This document shows positions 26,368 through 35,720 of a stretch of DNA of 64,000 nt, piece after piece. The notes below the pieces were generated by a model. The model ran no database searches and had not been told where the DNA came from. It was given only the letters and a program-made list of their open reading frames with translations. The first letter of the stretch is position 1. Every line of letters begins with the position of its first letter. A program made the translations under genes and the position numbers. Source of the stretch: Erysipelotrichaceae bacterium (GTDB taxonomy: Bacteria; Bacillota_I; Bacilli_A; Erysipelotrichales; Erysipelotrichaceae); assembly GCA_017404205.1 (NCBI GenBank), contig JAFRCV010000014.1:1-64000 (forward strand), written 5' to 3'.

Positions 26368-27555
26368 ATGCAATATCGAAAAGACAAACAGGGAAATGAA
26401 TTATCAATATTAGGCTATGGCTGTATGCGTTTCACTAATAAAAATGGCAAGATAGATCTAGAAAAAGCTGAAAGAGAAATACTAACTGCTTATCAAAATG
26501 GTGTCAATTATTATGACACTGCTTACATTTATCCTGGAAGTGAAGAAGCTTTAGGAATAATTCTTGAAAAAAACAATATACGCGATAAGGTAAATATCGC
26601 AACCAAGCTACCGCAATATATGATTAATAGCGCAAACGCTTTAGATAAATATTTTAATGAAGAACTAAAGCGTTTAAGAACTGATCATATTGATTATTAT
26701 TTGATGCATCATTTAACAGATTATGTTCAATGGGATAGATTAAAGAAACTAGGAATTGAATCTTGGATAAAAGATAAAAAAGAAAAAGGCTTAATAAAAA
26801 ATATCGGATTTTCATATCATGGCAATAGTGAACTATTTATTAAAATACTAAATGACTACAAATGGGATTTTGCGCAAATACAATACAATTATTTAGACGA
26901 AAATTCACAAGCTGGTAAATTAGGAGTAAAAGAAGCTGAAAAGCTTAATATACCAATTATCATCATGGAACCATTAAGGGGTGGCAAACTCGTGAATATG
27001 CTTCCAGAAAAAGCTAAAACACTAATCAAGAATAATAAACGTCATTATAGTGCTGCTGAATGGAGTTTTCGTTGGCTATATAATCAAAAAGCTGTAACGG
27101 TTGTATTGTCAGGGATGAATTCTATTCAAATGGTAAATGAGAATTGTGAAATCGCATCTAGTGCCAAAGAAGATTCGTTCACAAATGAAGATTATGAATT
27201 AATAAATCAAATAATTGAAGAAATAAGAAAAACAGAAAAAATTGCTTGTACAGGATGTCGATATTGTATGCCGTGTGTAAAAGGGATAGATATACCAGGA
27301 TTATTTGCCGCCTACAATCGTATGTATAGCGAATCAAAGACATCAGGTAGAGCACAATATGCTCAAGCTGTAGCTTTAAGAAAAGATGTTAATTACGCTT
27401 CAGCATGTATTAAGTGTGGAAAATGTGAAGCTCATTGTCCACAAAGTATTCCTATAAGAGAAAAGATAATCGAAGCAGATAAAGCATTAAGACCACTTCC
27501 AATTAAAATAGCGATTAATATTTTAAAAACTTTTATGTTAAGAGAAGCTAAATAA
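26368..27555 (+). CDS. aldo/keto reductase with C-terminal [4Fe-4S] motifs
   Basis: A 395-residue enzyme. The AKR barrel spans ~1-270, with catalytic Asp (YYDTAYIYPGSE) and Tyr, Lys in ATKLP and His in YYLMHH. It is followed by a ferredoxin-like region with CTGCRYCMPCVKG near 290 and CIKCGKCEAHCP near 350. Such fused AKRs are common in anaerobic Firmicutes and probably pass electrons between NAD(P)H and the cluster. Substrate unknown. Start fixed by TTGGAGG 5 nt upstream. Confidence 0.92.
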   Translation: MQYRKDKQGNELSILGYGCMRFTNKNGKIDLEKAEREILTAYQNGVNYYDTAYIYPGSEEALGIILEKNNIRDKVNIATKLPQYMINSANALDKYFNEELKRLRTDHIDYYLMHHLTDYVQWDRLKKLGIESWIKDKKEKGLIKNIGFSYHGNSELFIKILNDYKWDFAQIQYNYLDENSQAGKLGVKEAEKLNIPIIIMEPLRGGKLVNMLPEKAKTLIKNNKRHYSAAEWSFRWLYNQKAVTVVLSGMNSIQMVNENCEIASSAKEDSFTNEDYELINQIIEEIRKTEKIACTGCRYCMPCVKGIDIPGLFAAYNRMYSESKTSGRAQYAQAVALRKDVNYASACIKCGKCEAHCPQSIPIREKIIEADKALRPLPIKIAINILKTFMLREAK

Positions 27556-27606
27556 GGAAGGTTTTTTGTATATCATTTTTGTTAATGTAAAGCTGGAGGT
27601 AGCGAT

Positions 27607-29016
27607 ATGAAAAATGAAATTAAATGTCCACATTGTGGAACAGTCTTTCAGGTAGATGAAAAGGATTATGAATCAGTAATTGCCCAAATTAAAAACCACG
27701 AATTCTTGGAGGAAGTTTCAAAAAAAGAAAAAGAATTAAAAGAAAAATTAAAGACAGAAATTGAATTAGTTAAGGCACAAAGTGAAGCCAATTACAACAA
27801 CGCTTTAAATAAAAAAGAAAACGAGCTTCATGATTTACAGATTAAATTAAATGAATTAATCAACAAAGATGCTAAGAACGAACAATTAAAGCAAAAAGAA
27901 ATAAACGATGTTTTAAATGAAAAAGAAAAAGAAATTGCTTCATTACAAAAACAATTAGAATTAGCTGAAGATAGTAAGAAAAGCGCCATTGTAGAAGCGT
28001 TAGCTAAAGAAAAAGAAAACAATCAAAACAACATTTTAAAGATTGCGAGTCTTGAAAATGAAATCAAGAACATGGATGTTGAAAACAAATTAGCTTTATC
28101 TGAAGCAATTAATAAAAAGGAACAAGAAATCGCTAAACTTACAAACGATATCACAAACAACGAAAAGAATTATATTGAAAAAGAAAATAGTCTCAAATCA
28201 TCATATGAGACACAATTAAAAATGAAAGATGAAGAGCTTGAAAGATATAAAGACTTTAAAGCTAAACAATCTACTAAATTAATTGGTGAATCGTTGGAAC
28301 AACATTGTGAAATCGAATATAATCGAGCTCTCCGCCCTATATTGCCTAATGCTTATTTTGAAAAAGATAATGTTGTATCAAAAGAAACTGGATCAAAAGG
28401 CGACTTTATCTTTAGAGACTTTGATGATGAAGGCAATGAATATATTTCAATTATGTTTGAAATGAAAAATGAAGCTGACACCACAGAAAAGAAACATAAG
28501 AACGAAGACTTCTTCAAAGAGTTGGATAAAGATAGAAAAGAAAAGAAATGTGAGTATGCAGTACTTGTGTCAATGTTAGAAGCTGATAATGAACTTTATA
28601 ATGGCGGTATTGTTGATGTTTCATATAAATATCCAAAGATGTATGTCATAAGACCGCAATTCTTTATCTCTTTAATTACACTAATTAGAAACGCTGCCCA
28701 AAAATCAATTGATTATAAGAAACAATTAATAATAGCGCAAAACCAAAATATCGATATTACTAATTTTGAAGAAAATATGGAAACATTCAAAAAAGGTTTC
28801 AGTAAAAACTTTGAATTAGCAAATAAGAGATTTGAAGAAGCCATTAAAGAAATTGATAATTCAATAAATCACTTACAAAAAATTAGAGATGCCTTAACTG
28901 GTTCTAGTAATCAACTTCGTTTAGCTAATGATAAAGCTCAAGATTTATCAATAAAAAAACTCACAAAAAACGCACCATCATTAAGAGAAAAATTTGCGGA
29001 AATAAAAAATAAGTAA
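27607..29016 (+). CDS. DUF2130 coiled-coil protein with an N-terminal zinc-ribbon half and a nuclease-like motif
   Basis: A 469-residue protein. CPHCGTVFQVDE near the start supplies a Cys pair. Residues ~25-210 are almost continuous Lys/Glu-rich coiled coil. The DUF2130 domain (~225-390) contains KGDFIFRDF followed by ISIMFEMKNE, which reads as an Asp...Glu-x-Lys pattern of PD-(D/E)xK folds. Another helical stretch ends it. Function is not established. A DNA-associated role is an inference from the motif. Strong CTGGAGGT before the ATG. Confidence 0.85.
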   Translation: MKNEIKCPHCGTVFQVDEKDYESVIAQIKNHEFLEEVSKKEKELKEKLKTEIELVKAQSEANYNNALNKKENELHDLQIKLNELINKDAKNEQLKQKEINDVLNEKEKEIASLQKQLELAEDSKKSAIVEALAKEKENNQNNILKIASLENEIKNMDVENKLALSEAINKKEQEIAKLTNDITNNEKNYIEKENSLKSSYETQLKMKDEELERYKDFKAKQSTKLIGESLEQHCEIEYNRALRPILPNAYFEKDNVVSKETGSKGDFIFRDFDDEGNEYISIMFEMKNEADTTEKKHKNEDFFKELDKDRKEKKCEYAVLVSMLEADNELYNGGIVDVSYKYPKMYVIRPQFFISLITLIRNAAQKSIDYKKQLIIAQNQNIDITNFEENMETFKKGFSKNFELANKRFEEAIKEIDNSINHLQKIRDALTGSSNQLRLANDKAQDLSIKKLTKNAPSLREKFAEIKNK

Positions 29017-29043
29017 AAAGTATAATTAAGAAGGAGGTGCAAC

Positions 29044-29925
29044 ATGGATATTATTAAAAGAATACGTGATATTGGTTTAATTCCAAATGTTGATTATTGT
29101 GATTGTTTAGATGTTAACGAATTAAGAGACATCTTAAACAAAGTAACATTGCCAATTATTGAATTTGATGGCTTTAATAAAGAAGCCATTGAATGTATTA
29201 AAAAAGAAAACCCAAATATGATAGTGGGCATTGGCTACCTTGAAGAAGATGAAATTGATGAAGCCATTAAGTCTGGTGTGGATTTTATTAGTCCAATTAA
29301 TTTAAGCCATGTTAAGAATAAAAATATTTTAGTAATTCCTGAATTTCGCAATGTAAGTGAAGAAGCACTAAAAGAGTTAACTTGTGTAAAAGTAAAAAAA
29401 GCTGAAATTGATAAGGCTTTAAGCATCAATAATAATCTAAAATTGATTGTTAGAGGATTAGCCAAAGAAGAAATAAATAATTGTTTAAAGATTAAAAATG
29501 TAATTGCTTATGAAGACATTCATTTAATTGATATGTATGATTTAAGTAAATTAGAAAATGATGCCAATGAAGCAATCAATAATTTACTAAACATTTCAAT
29601 TAAACATATAGGTTTAAATGAAGATAATGGCAATGCGCTTGAACTTGCAAAAGCATTCGCCAAATTCTTTAATGGCAACATTCGCCAAACATCAAAAGGA
29701 TATTTTGGAAGTGAATTAGTTGAAATTATGAATACCGATAAGGCTAAAGGCTATCATGGCCATATTGGTTTAACGTGTGATGATGTTGATCGATGTTATA
29801 GATATTATAAAGATCGCGGTTATGAATTTGATGAAGATTCAGCGACTTATAATGATGACGGGACTAGAAAATTCATTTATTTTAAAAACGATATCGGTGG
29901 ATTCGCCATTCATTTTGTTAAATAA
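29044..29925 (+). CDS. KDPG-aldolase-like barrel fused to a glyoxalase/VOC domain
   Basis: A 293-residue protein. Residues ~1-175 resemble 2-keto-3-deoxy-gluconate-phosphate aldolases: LPIIEFD with the Glu, VGIGYLEEDEIDEAIKSGVDFI in place of the usual GAGT loop, and CVKVKK where the Schiff-base Lys would lie. Residues ~185-293 are a VOC domain (IKHIGLN, GHIGLTCDDVDRCYRYYKDRGYEF, IGGFAIHFV) with candidate metal His and Glu residues. The fusion suggests sugar-acid breakdown with a 2-oxo intermediate. The barrel is degenerate and may not be catalytic. AAGGAGGTG precedes the start. Confidence 0.8.
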   Translation: MDIIKRIRDIGLIPNVDYCDCLDVNELRDILNKVTLPIIEFDGFNKEAIECIKKENPNMIVGIGYLEEDEIDEAIKSGVDFISPINLSHVKNKNILVIPEFRNVSEEALKELTCVKVKKAEIDKALSINNNLKLIVRGLAKEEINNCLKIKNVIAYEDIHLIDMYDLSKLENDANEAINNLLNISIKHIGLNEDNGNALELAKAFAKFFNGNIRQTSKGYFGSELVEIMNTDKAKGYHGHIGLTCDDVDRCYRYYKDRGYEFDEDSATYNDDGTRKFIYFKNDIGGFAIHFVK

Positions 29926-29960
29926 AATACCTTATAGTATATATTTTAAAAGTAGCCTTA

Positions 29961-29969
29961 TGTTAAAAT
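29961..29969 (+). promoter_or_regulatory. extended -10, leaderless start of the lysoplasmalogenase-like gene
   Basis: TGTTAAAAT (29961-29969) ends 7 nt before ATG 29977 and 4 nt before ATG 29974. No ribosome site is present. Confidence 0.5.
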
Positions 29970-29976
29970 AAAAATG

Positions 29977-30627
29977 ATGAAATATGTAATGTTGTGTTTG
30001 TTCATAATATTTACGACTCTTCATTTATATGCATCCTTAAAAAATGATAAGCCTTTTAGAGACAAAACAAAGCCTTTTATTCTATTGTCTTTAATGGGCT
30101 TTTATTGTTTTAGTGTAGAGAAAATAGAAATCTTTGTTTTATTAGCCTTATTGTTTTCTTGGCTTGGTGATTTATTATTAATTCCTAAAGGCATTAAATG
30201 GTTTGCGACAGGTGGGGTATCGTTTTTAATAGGCCATATATTTTTTATTCTGGCTTATAATAAATACATTGATTTTTCATTAATAAATGAATTAATAACT
30301 ATTCTACTTCCATTCTTGTTTATTGTTATCGCTTTAATTGTATTTAAATATCTAAGACCACATTTACCAAAAGGCTTATTTTATCCAATGCTGATATATT
30401 TGATAACTAATGGACTTATGAATTGTTTTGCGTGGTTTAGAGCGCTTTGTACAACGGGCATTAGTAGCATTATAACAGCACTAGGTGCTTTATTATTCTT
30501 TGTGTCTGATTCATCATTGTTTTTTGTGCGCTTTGATAAAAACAGTTTATTAAAGACACACTTTTTGGTTATGCTAACATATTCTCTTGGAGAATTTTTA
30601 ATAATACTTGGATTAATAATTAAATAA
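29977..30627 (+). CDS. lysoplasmalogenase-like (YhhN family) membrane protein
   Basis: A 216-residue protein with about eight membrane helices and the family signature SWLGDLLLIPKG near residue 68 followed by GGVSFLIGHIFFILAY. YhhN/TMEM86 proteins cleave the vinyl-ether bond of lysoplasmalogens. Plasmalogens occur in anaerobic Firmicutes, so the role is plausible. Two ATG codons in a row (29974, 29977) are possible starts. The next gene follows after 13 nt. Confidence 0.8.
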   Translation: MKYVMLCLFIIFTTLHLYASLKNDKPFRDKTKPFILLSLMGFYCFSVEKIEIFVLLALLFSWLGDLLLIPKGIKWFATGGVSFLIGHIFFILAYNKYIDFSLINELITILLPFLFIVIALIVFKYLRPHLPKGLFYPMLIYLITNGLMNCFAWFRALCTTGISSIITALGALLFFVSDSSLFFVRFDKNSLLKTHFLVMLTYSLGEFLIILGLIIK

Positions 30628-30640
30628 AGGAGAATGAATT

Positions 30641-31450
30641 ATGAAGTATTATTTATACAACAATTTAGCTAACAATGGTATTAAAACAGAGATTGAAGGT
30701 GTTCAATTAATTGATGCTTCAAAGATTGATTATCAAGATTTCTTCAATAAGCTCAATAAAGAAGATGAAGTTGTAATTGTTGGTGGTGATGGCACAATCA
30801 ATTATTTTATTAATCATGTTGATACTGATAATTTAAAGAATAATGTTTATATTTATGGTGGTGGTTCAGGAAATGACTTCTTAAATGATATTGAGGAAGA
30901 TCCTGGAAAAGAAGTATTGATTAATGAATATTTAAAGAATTTGCCTATCGCAACTGTAAACGGGAAAAAGATAAAATATGTAAATAATGTTGGCGTTGGT
31001 TTAGACGGTTATATTTGTGTAGTGGCTGAAAGAATAAAAGAAAAGTCTCCTAAAAAGAGAATAAACTATACAACAATCGCAATTAGTAGTTTATTGTTTC
31101 ACTTCAAACCAGTAAGCGTTGAAATAGAAGTCGATGGAAATAAATATCATTATGATAATGTATGGCTAGCACCAACTATGAAAGGTAGATTTTATGGAGG
31201 AGGCATGATGATTGCTCCGGGTCAAAGAAGAAATGAAGACTTTTTATCAGTAATTGTTTATTCATGCAAATCTAAAATAAAATCATTGATGTTGTTTCCA
31301 AAAGTATTTACTGGTGAGCATGTTAAAAGAAGTGATGTAGTGAAAGTTATCACAGGTAAAAAGATTCATGTGAAATTCTCAAGCCCTTGTGCTTGTCAGA
31401 TAGATGGAGAAGTAATTGAGGGAGTAAGTGAATATAGTGTTGAATTATAA
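30641..31450 (+). CDS. diacylglycerol kinase-family lipid kinase
   Basis: A 269-residue protein with the catalytic-domain motifs VVIVGGDGTINYFINH (ATP loop, ~45) and GGGSGNDFLNDI (~76), and the C-terminal DAGK_cat half (SPCACQIDGEV). It phosphorylates a lipid or sphingoid alcohol. In bacteria with LTA-synthase enzymes this recycles diacylglycerol left over after glycerol-phosphate transfer, which fits the two LtaS-like genes in the window. AAAGGAG lies before the ATG. A terminator follows. Confidence 0.9.
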   Translation: MKYYLYNNLANNGIKTEIEGVQLIDASKIDYQDFFNKLNKEDEVVIVGGDGTINYFINHVDTDNLKNNVYIYGGGSGNDFLNDIEEDPGKEVLINEYLKNLPIATVNGKKIKYVNNVGVGLDGYICVVAERIKEKSPKKRINYTTIAISSLLFHFKPVSVEIEVDGNKYHYDNVWLAPTMKGRFYGGGMMIAPGQRRNEDFLSVIVYSCKSKIKSLMLFPKVFTGEHVKRSDVVKVITGKKIHVKFSSPCACQIDGEVIEGVSEYSVEL

Positions 31451-31455
31451 AAACT

Positions 31456-31481
31456 AAATGTCGTATATGCGACATTTTTTT
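31456..31481 (+). terminator. Rho-independent terminator
   Basis: AAATGTCG, loop TATATG, CGACATTT and a T run. It ends the lysoplasmalogenase/lipid-kinase operon. Confidence 0.85.
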
Positions 31482-31495
31482 AATATCACAATAAT

Positions 31496-31540
31496 TTGAC
31501 ATCTAATAATACAGATAATACAATTAGGACAGATAATACA
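31496..31540 (+). promoter_or_regulatory. consensus promoter and duplicated operator-like element of the GntR/ABC operon
   Basis: TTGACA (31496-31501), 17-nt spacer, TACAAT (31519-31524): the best sigma-A promoter in the window. The 12-mer ACAGATAATACA occurs at 31511-31522 and again at 31529-31540, period 18, overlapping the -10 box and the start site. It is a likely operator of the YtrA-type regulator encoded directly downstream. Confidence 0.7.
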
Positions 31541-31554
31541 GAAGGAGGTATTAG

Positions 31555-31926
31555 ATGTTTCTTATTAATTTGCAAGGAAAAGATTCTATTTATGAACAAA
31601 TAAGATCACAAATAGAAAAATTCATTACAGCGGGCATCTTAAAACCAAATGATAGATTACCTTCAGTAAGAAGCTTAGCTGAAGAGCTAAGTATAAATCC
31701 TAATACGGTTATGAAGGCTTATCAAGAATTAGAAAAGAACGGATACATTTTCACTTTAAATAAGAAAGGTGTCTTTGTATCTGATAATTTGAGTTCGAAA
31801 AAAAGTGTATTAAGAGATGATGCCTTAAATGTATTAAAAGCACTTAAAAATGAAGGCTTCAATAAAGAGGACTTAACAGAAATGTTAGACGAAATATTTA
31901 AGGAGGTTTCAGATGCTAAAGATTAA
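31555..31926 (+). CDS. GntR-family regulator, YtrA subfamily
   Basis: A 123-residue protein: winged helix (~10-78) with the GntR pattern IYEQIRSQIEKFITAGILKPNDRLPSVRSLAEELSINPNTVMKAYQELEKNGY in line with the family, plus a short C-terminal helix and no ligand domain, the mark of YtrA. Such proteins repress the ABC operon they head. The gene overlaps the ATPase gene by 14 nt, and a tandem operator-like element overlaps its promoter. AAGGAGG before the ATG. Confidence 0.93.
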   Translation: MFLINLQGKDSIYEQIRSQIEKFITAGILKPNDRLPSVRSLAEELSINPNTVMKAYQELEKNGYIFTLNKKGVFVSDNLSSKKSVLRDDALNVLKALKNEGFNKEDLTEMLDEIFKEVSDAKD

Positions 31927-32788
31927 CAACGTCAAAAAATATTTTGGAGACAAAGAAGTTTTAAAAAATCTAAATTTAGAAATTAACGAAGGATCAATAT
32001 TTGGCTTAGTAGGTGTTAATGGCGCAGGCAAGTCAACATTATTAAGATGTATTGCTGGTATATATAAGCCTGAAGAAGGTGAGACTTTACTAAGTGGTCA
32101 AAATACATATTTAAACGAAAAGATTAGAAAAGATATATTCTTTGTTAGTGATGATGCTTACTATTCTCTTGCTTCTAATATCAATAATTTAAAAGAATTT
32201 TATTCTTCATATTACAACATTGATGAAGAAGCATACCAAAAGTATTTGAAACTATTTGGTCTTGATGAGAATAAACAAATCAATGCTTTTTCAAAAGGTA
32301 TGAAAAGACAAACATTATTATTGTTTGCACTGGCTATTAAACCTAAATTGTTATTATTAGATGAAGCATTTGATGGGCTTGATCCAATTGTTAGATACAA
32401 TTTGAAAAAATCATTATATGAATTTATTGATGAAAACAAATCAATAATTATTATTTCTTCACACAATTTAAAAGAACTAGAAGATATCTGTGATTCGTTT
32501 GGAATCTTAGAAGATGGAAAAATTGAAACTTATGGTGACTTATTAGAATCTAAACAAAATATCAATAAGTATCAAGTAGCCTTTAAAGAAGATGTTGATG
32601 AATCGGTATTCAAACAATTTGAATTATTACATATGTCTAAAGAAGGCTCTGTTTATTCATTAGTTATAAAAGGCGATAAAGAAAATATTATCAATAAACT
32701 TAATGAATTAAATCCATTAATTTTAGACACACTTAGTGTAAATTTTGAGGAATTGTTCATTTATGAACATGAGGGAGGAGATAAATAA
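31913..32788 (+). CDS. ABC transporter ATP-binding protein
   Basis: A 291-residue protein: Walker A GVNGAGKSTLL near residue 38, a degenerate signature (FSKGMKRQTLL in place of LSGGQ), Walker B LLLLDEAFDGLD, and the H-loop ISSHNLKE. The C-terminal ~75 residues are an accessory domain. The FSKGMKRQ signature is usual for YtrB/YhcH-type exporters linked to YtrA regulators. They respond to cell-wall stress in Bacilli. The regulator gene overlaps its start and the permease start overlaps its stop (TAATG). Confidence 0.94.
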   Translation: MLKINNVKKYFGDKEVLKNLNLEINEGSIFGLVGVNGAGKSTLLRCIAGIYKPEEGETLLSGQNTYLNEKIRKDIFFVSDDAYYSLASNINNLKEFYSSYYNIDEEAYQKYLKLFGLDENKQINAFSKGMKRQTLLLFALAIKPKLLLLDEAFDGLDPIVRYNLKKSLYEFIDENKSIIIISSHNLKELEDICDSFGILEDGKIETYGDLLESKQNINKYQVAFKEDVDESVFKQFELLHMSKEGSVYSLVIKGDKENIINKLNELNPLILDTLSVNFEELFIYEHEGGDK

Positions 32789-34218
32789 TGTTTAGCAAAG
32801 AATATTTTAATTATTTATTGAAGTCTAAAAAATATTTATTGTTGTTTGTGTTCCTATTAACAATCATGAACATTCTATCTAACAAAACAGTCGATATTAC
32901 TTTGGGAATAGAATGTGTCATTTGTTTTGGACTAGCATATTTTTTGCCAGTTTACATCTTTAGCTATATTCATAATAAAAAAGCTGTTGATACTTTCTTT
33001 TCAATGCCTATATCAAGAAAGGCAATGCTTATAACAGCAATAATATTTATCATATTGTCTTGTTATATACCATTAGCATTAGCAACAACGGTCTTTTGTG
33101 TGAGCAAGGAAATAGGTCTAACAACAATTGTATACTTATCAGAATTGTTAGTAGCTATTTCGGCAATAGTTGTTTTTAATACAGCGATATATCTAACGGC
33201 TAATAATGTGTTAGATGGTGTAATTATGATATGCGCTTATACTGCTTTACCATTAGCAATATATCTATTGTGTGATTCTCTAGCAGCATCATATATTGCA
33301 GGCGTTATTAATGTTGATGTGCCATTTATTGGATATTTGTCACCAATTTATTTATGTATTAAAACGGTTGAAGAGCTAATGTATCAAGGCACTAATTGGG
33401 CATATACAATAGGTTTAATTATCATCTTAATTGTATTTTCAATTATTCTTATTAAAGCTTATGTAAATCGTAAAGTTGAAAGAGCAGATACACCTTCAGA
33501 TAGATTCTTCTCTTATCCATTCATAATATATGTTTATGTATTTATTTGTTTGATAATGATTTCATCAGCAAACGAATATAATTATTCAACAATTTTAGAA
33601 TTCTTAAAAGATAATTTTATTATCTATGTAATCTTATTTGCGATATTTATTGCTGCACATTTTATATATAAAAGAAAATTGTATTTCTCATATAAATTAG
33701 TTGCATTCTATGTCGCTGCCTTAATTATTAGTTTAATATTTACAAGCACACTTAAAACAAGTCAAGGTTTTGGACTTGCAGATAGAATGACTAAAACTGA
33801 TGCTTTTGCACGTTATGAATACACAGGTTACACATTTTCTGATAGTTTAGTAAAAGAATATCGAAATAAAATTAATAATGACGGTGTTATATATTATGTT
33901 TCAATTTATGCGAATGATTATCCACAATATCGCTTCACAAATGTTGAATTAGATAAGCAAACTTATGATATTCTTGAAAAAATACGTTTAAATGGAAAAA
34001 ATGATTTTTATAACTATAATAAGAGAAAATCTAGTGCTTCTGGAACTTTAAATGTAATTACTAAGGAACAAGCTAATTATTCATATCAAATTTTTGAAAC
34101 AATTGATTATAATACATTAGTGAGTCTAGCTAAGGACAAGCATGTAATTGTACGTATAGATACTGATAGCGGATCTTATCGTTTAAATGCAAATGGTGAA
34201 TTAGTTAAAGACTATTAG
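32788..34218 (+). CDS. ABC transporter permease
   Basis: A 476-residue protein with six helices in the first half, another group at ~245-325, and an exterior or cytosolic domain of about 150 residues at the C-terminus containing RKSSASGTLNVITKEQ. The first helices follow KSKKYLLLFVFLLTIMNIL. The C-terminal soluble domain is not a usual part of YtrC/D permeases and is of unknown role. It forms one transporter with the preceding ATPase. Confidence 0.8.
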   Translation: MFSKEYFNYLLKSKKYLLLFVFLLTIMNILSNKTVDITLGIECVICFGLAYFLPVYIFSYIHNKKAVDTFFSMPISRKAMLITAIIFIILSCYIPLALATTVFCVSKEIGLTTIVYLSELLVAISAIVVFNTAIYLTANNVLDGVIMICAYTALPLAIYLLCDSLAASYIAGVINVDVPFIGYLSPIYLCIKTVEELMYQGTNWAYTIGLIIILIVFSIILIKAYVNRKVERADTPSDRFFSYPFIIYVYVFICLIMISSANEYNYSTILEFLKDNFIIYVILFAIFIAAHFIYKRKLYFSYKLVAFYVAALIISLIFTSTLKTSQGFGLADRMTKTDAFARYEYTGYTFSDSLVKEYRNKINNDGVIYYVSIYANDYPQYRFTNVELDKQTYDILEKIRLNGKNDFYNYNKRKSSASGTLNVITKEQANYSYQIFETIDYNTLVSLAKDKHVIVRIDTDSGSYRLNANGELVKDY

Positions 34219-34262
34219 TGACCAATTAGAATAATTAGTTAGTATATTTATGGAGGTAAATT

Positions 34263-35717
34263 ATGGCCGATAAAGATTTCTTAGAGCAATTTGCAAGTTC
34301 TGATAAACCAGATAGTTTTAAAGAAGAAAAAAGAATACCAATAAATAAAGAAAAAAAGCCATTGAATGTTAAGACGTTGATTATTGTATTATTGATTGTT
34401 TTATTTCTTGGCATCTTAATTTATTTCTTATTCTTCGCTCCAAAAATAGCAATGCCTAATTTTGTTGATAAGAGCATTAATGATGTAACTGCTTGGGTTA
34501 AACAACAAGACATAGAGACAAGTGGCATAGTCTTTGAAGATGTTTATGATTTAGAAAAAGATGAAGGAACAATACTAAGCCAAAGCATTCTTGAAGGAAA
34601 GAAAGTAAAGAAAAATGTTAAGCTCAATTTTGTTGTATCAAAAGGTGCTAATCCTGATGAAAAAATCAAAGTTCCTGATTTAAAAGATATGACTAAACAA
34701 GAAATTCAAAAATGGATTGATGACAATAAACTTCAAAAGACAAAATTAATGACCGCTTATAATGATGAAGTTAAAGAAGATGAAGTAATTGATTATAGTT
34801 TTTCAGGATGTGATGAAGACAGCTTCACAAGAGCTTGTTCATTAAAGATTAATGTCTCAAAAGGTGTTGCACCAGCTGGAAAAGTGAGTGTTGAAGATTT
34901 TGAAAAGAAACCTTATGAAACAGCAGAAACTTGGGCTAAAAGTAAGAAAATAAATCTTGTAAAGACATATGCTTATTCAGATACTATTGGTGAAGATATG
35001 ATTATTTCACAATCAATAGCAGCTGGCAAAACAATAAGCGAAGGAGATAGCTTAACTGTTGTAGTTTCAAAAGGAAAAGCTGTTTATATGCCAAATATGA
35101 TAGGTTGGGATATTGAAAGATTAAATGCATGGCAACAAAATAACGCTATTATAGTTCATAATGAAGAACGTTATTCTAGTGCTAATGAAGGTTTAATTTA
35201 TTCTCAATCTATTGAAGCAGGAAAATTATTAAATAAAGATAGCTATGTTAAGGTGTCGATTTCCAAAGGCAATACTATAGATTTGTCAAAAGCTTATGAT
35301 TTAGATAGTCTAAATAGTATTGTTGAAGAAGCTAATGGCCAAGGCGCTAATATAACTTTAAATATTAGCAAAGATTTCTCAGAAAATAATGTTGATACAA
35401 TAATCTCTTGTGATAAGAAAGTAAATGTTAATGGAACAGCAAACGTGCTTATATCTAGAGGTAGAAATATCTTACTAGATGATCCATTCTTTGATGAAAT
35501 TAAAAATGATCCTACTAGCAAAAGCGAAAATGAAACAAGAGAAAAAATAAATGCTTTAGGACTTGCCTTTAAATTTGAATATCAAAATAGTTCATTAACA
35601 GATGTTAATGGTGCAGTTGTCGAAATAAGAAGAAGTGATGGAATAGAAATTGCTTCTAATACATATTGTCCACAAGATGTAACAATCATTGTAGTGGTAA
35701 ATGATGAAAGTAGGTAA
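34263..35717 (+). CDS. membrane-anchored PASTA-repeat protein without kinase domain
   Basis: A 484-residue protein with a charged cytoplasmic N-terminus (1-36), one helix (~37-60) and about five PASTA-like repeats outside. Each repeat has a MPNFVDKSINDVTAW- or VPDLKDMTKQEIQKW-like first half and an SQSIxxGKxVxxxxxVxxxVSKG second half. PASTA domains bind uncrosslinked peptidoglycan or beta-lactams and are normally joined to a Ser/Thr kinase or PBP. Here only the sensor exists, 3 nt before an FtsX-like permease gene, so it may be a wall sensor of that transporter. TGGAGG precedes the ATG. Confidence 0.85.
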   Translation: MADKDFLEQFASSDKPDSFKEEKRIPINKEKKPLNVKTLIIVLLIVLFLGILIYFLFFAPKIAMPNFVDKSINDVTAWVKQQDIETSGIVFEDVYDLEKDEGTILSQSILEGKKVKKNVKLNFVVSKGANPDEKIKVPDLKDMTKQEIQKWIDDNKLQKTKLMTAYNDEVKEDEVIDYSFSGCDEDSFTRACSLKINVSKGVAPAGKVSVEDFEKKPYETAETWAKSKKINLVKTYAYSDTIGEDMIISQSIAAGKTISEGDSLTVVVSKGKAVYMPNMIGWDIERLNAWQQNNAIIVHNEERYSSANEGLIYSQSIEAGKLLNKDSYVKVSISKGNTIDLSKAYDLDSLNSIVEEANGQGANITLNISKDFSENNVDTIISCDKKVNVNGTANVLISRGRNILLDDPFFDEIKNDPTSKSENETREKINALGLAFKFEYQNSSLTDVNGAVVEIRRSDGIEIASNTYCPQDVTIIVVVNDESR

Positions 35718-35720
35718 AAT

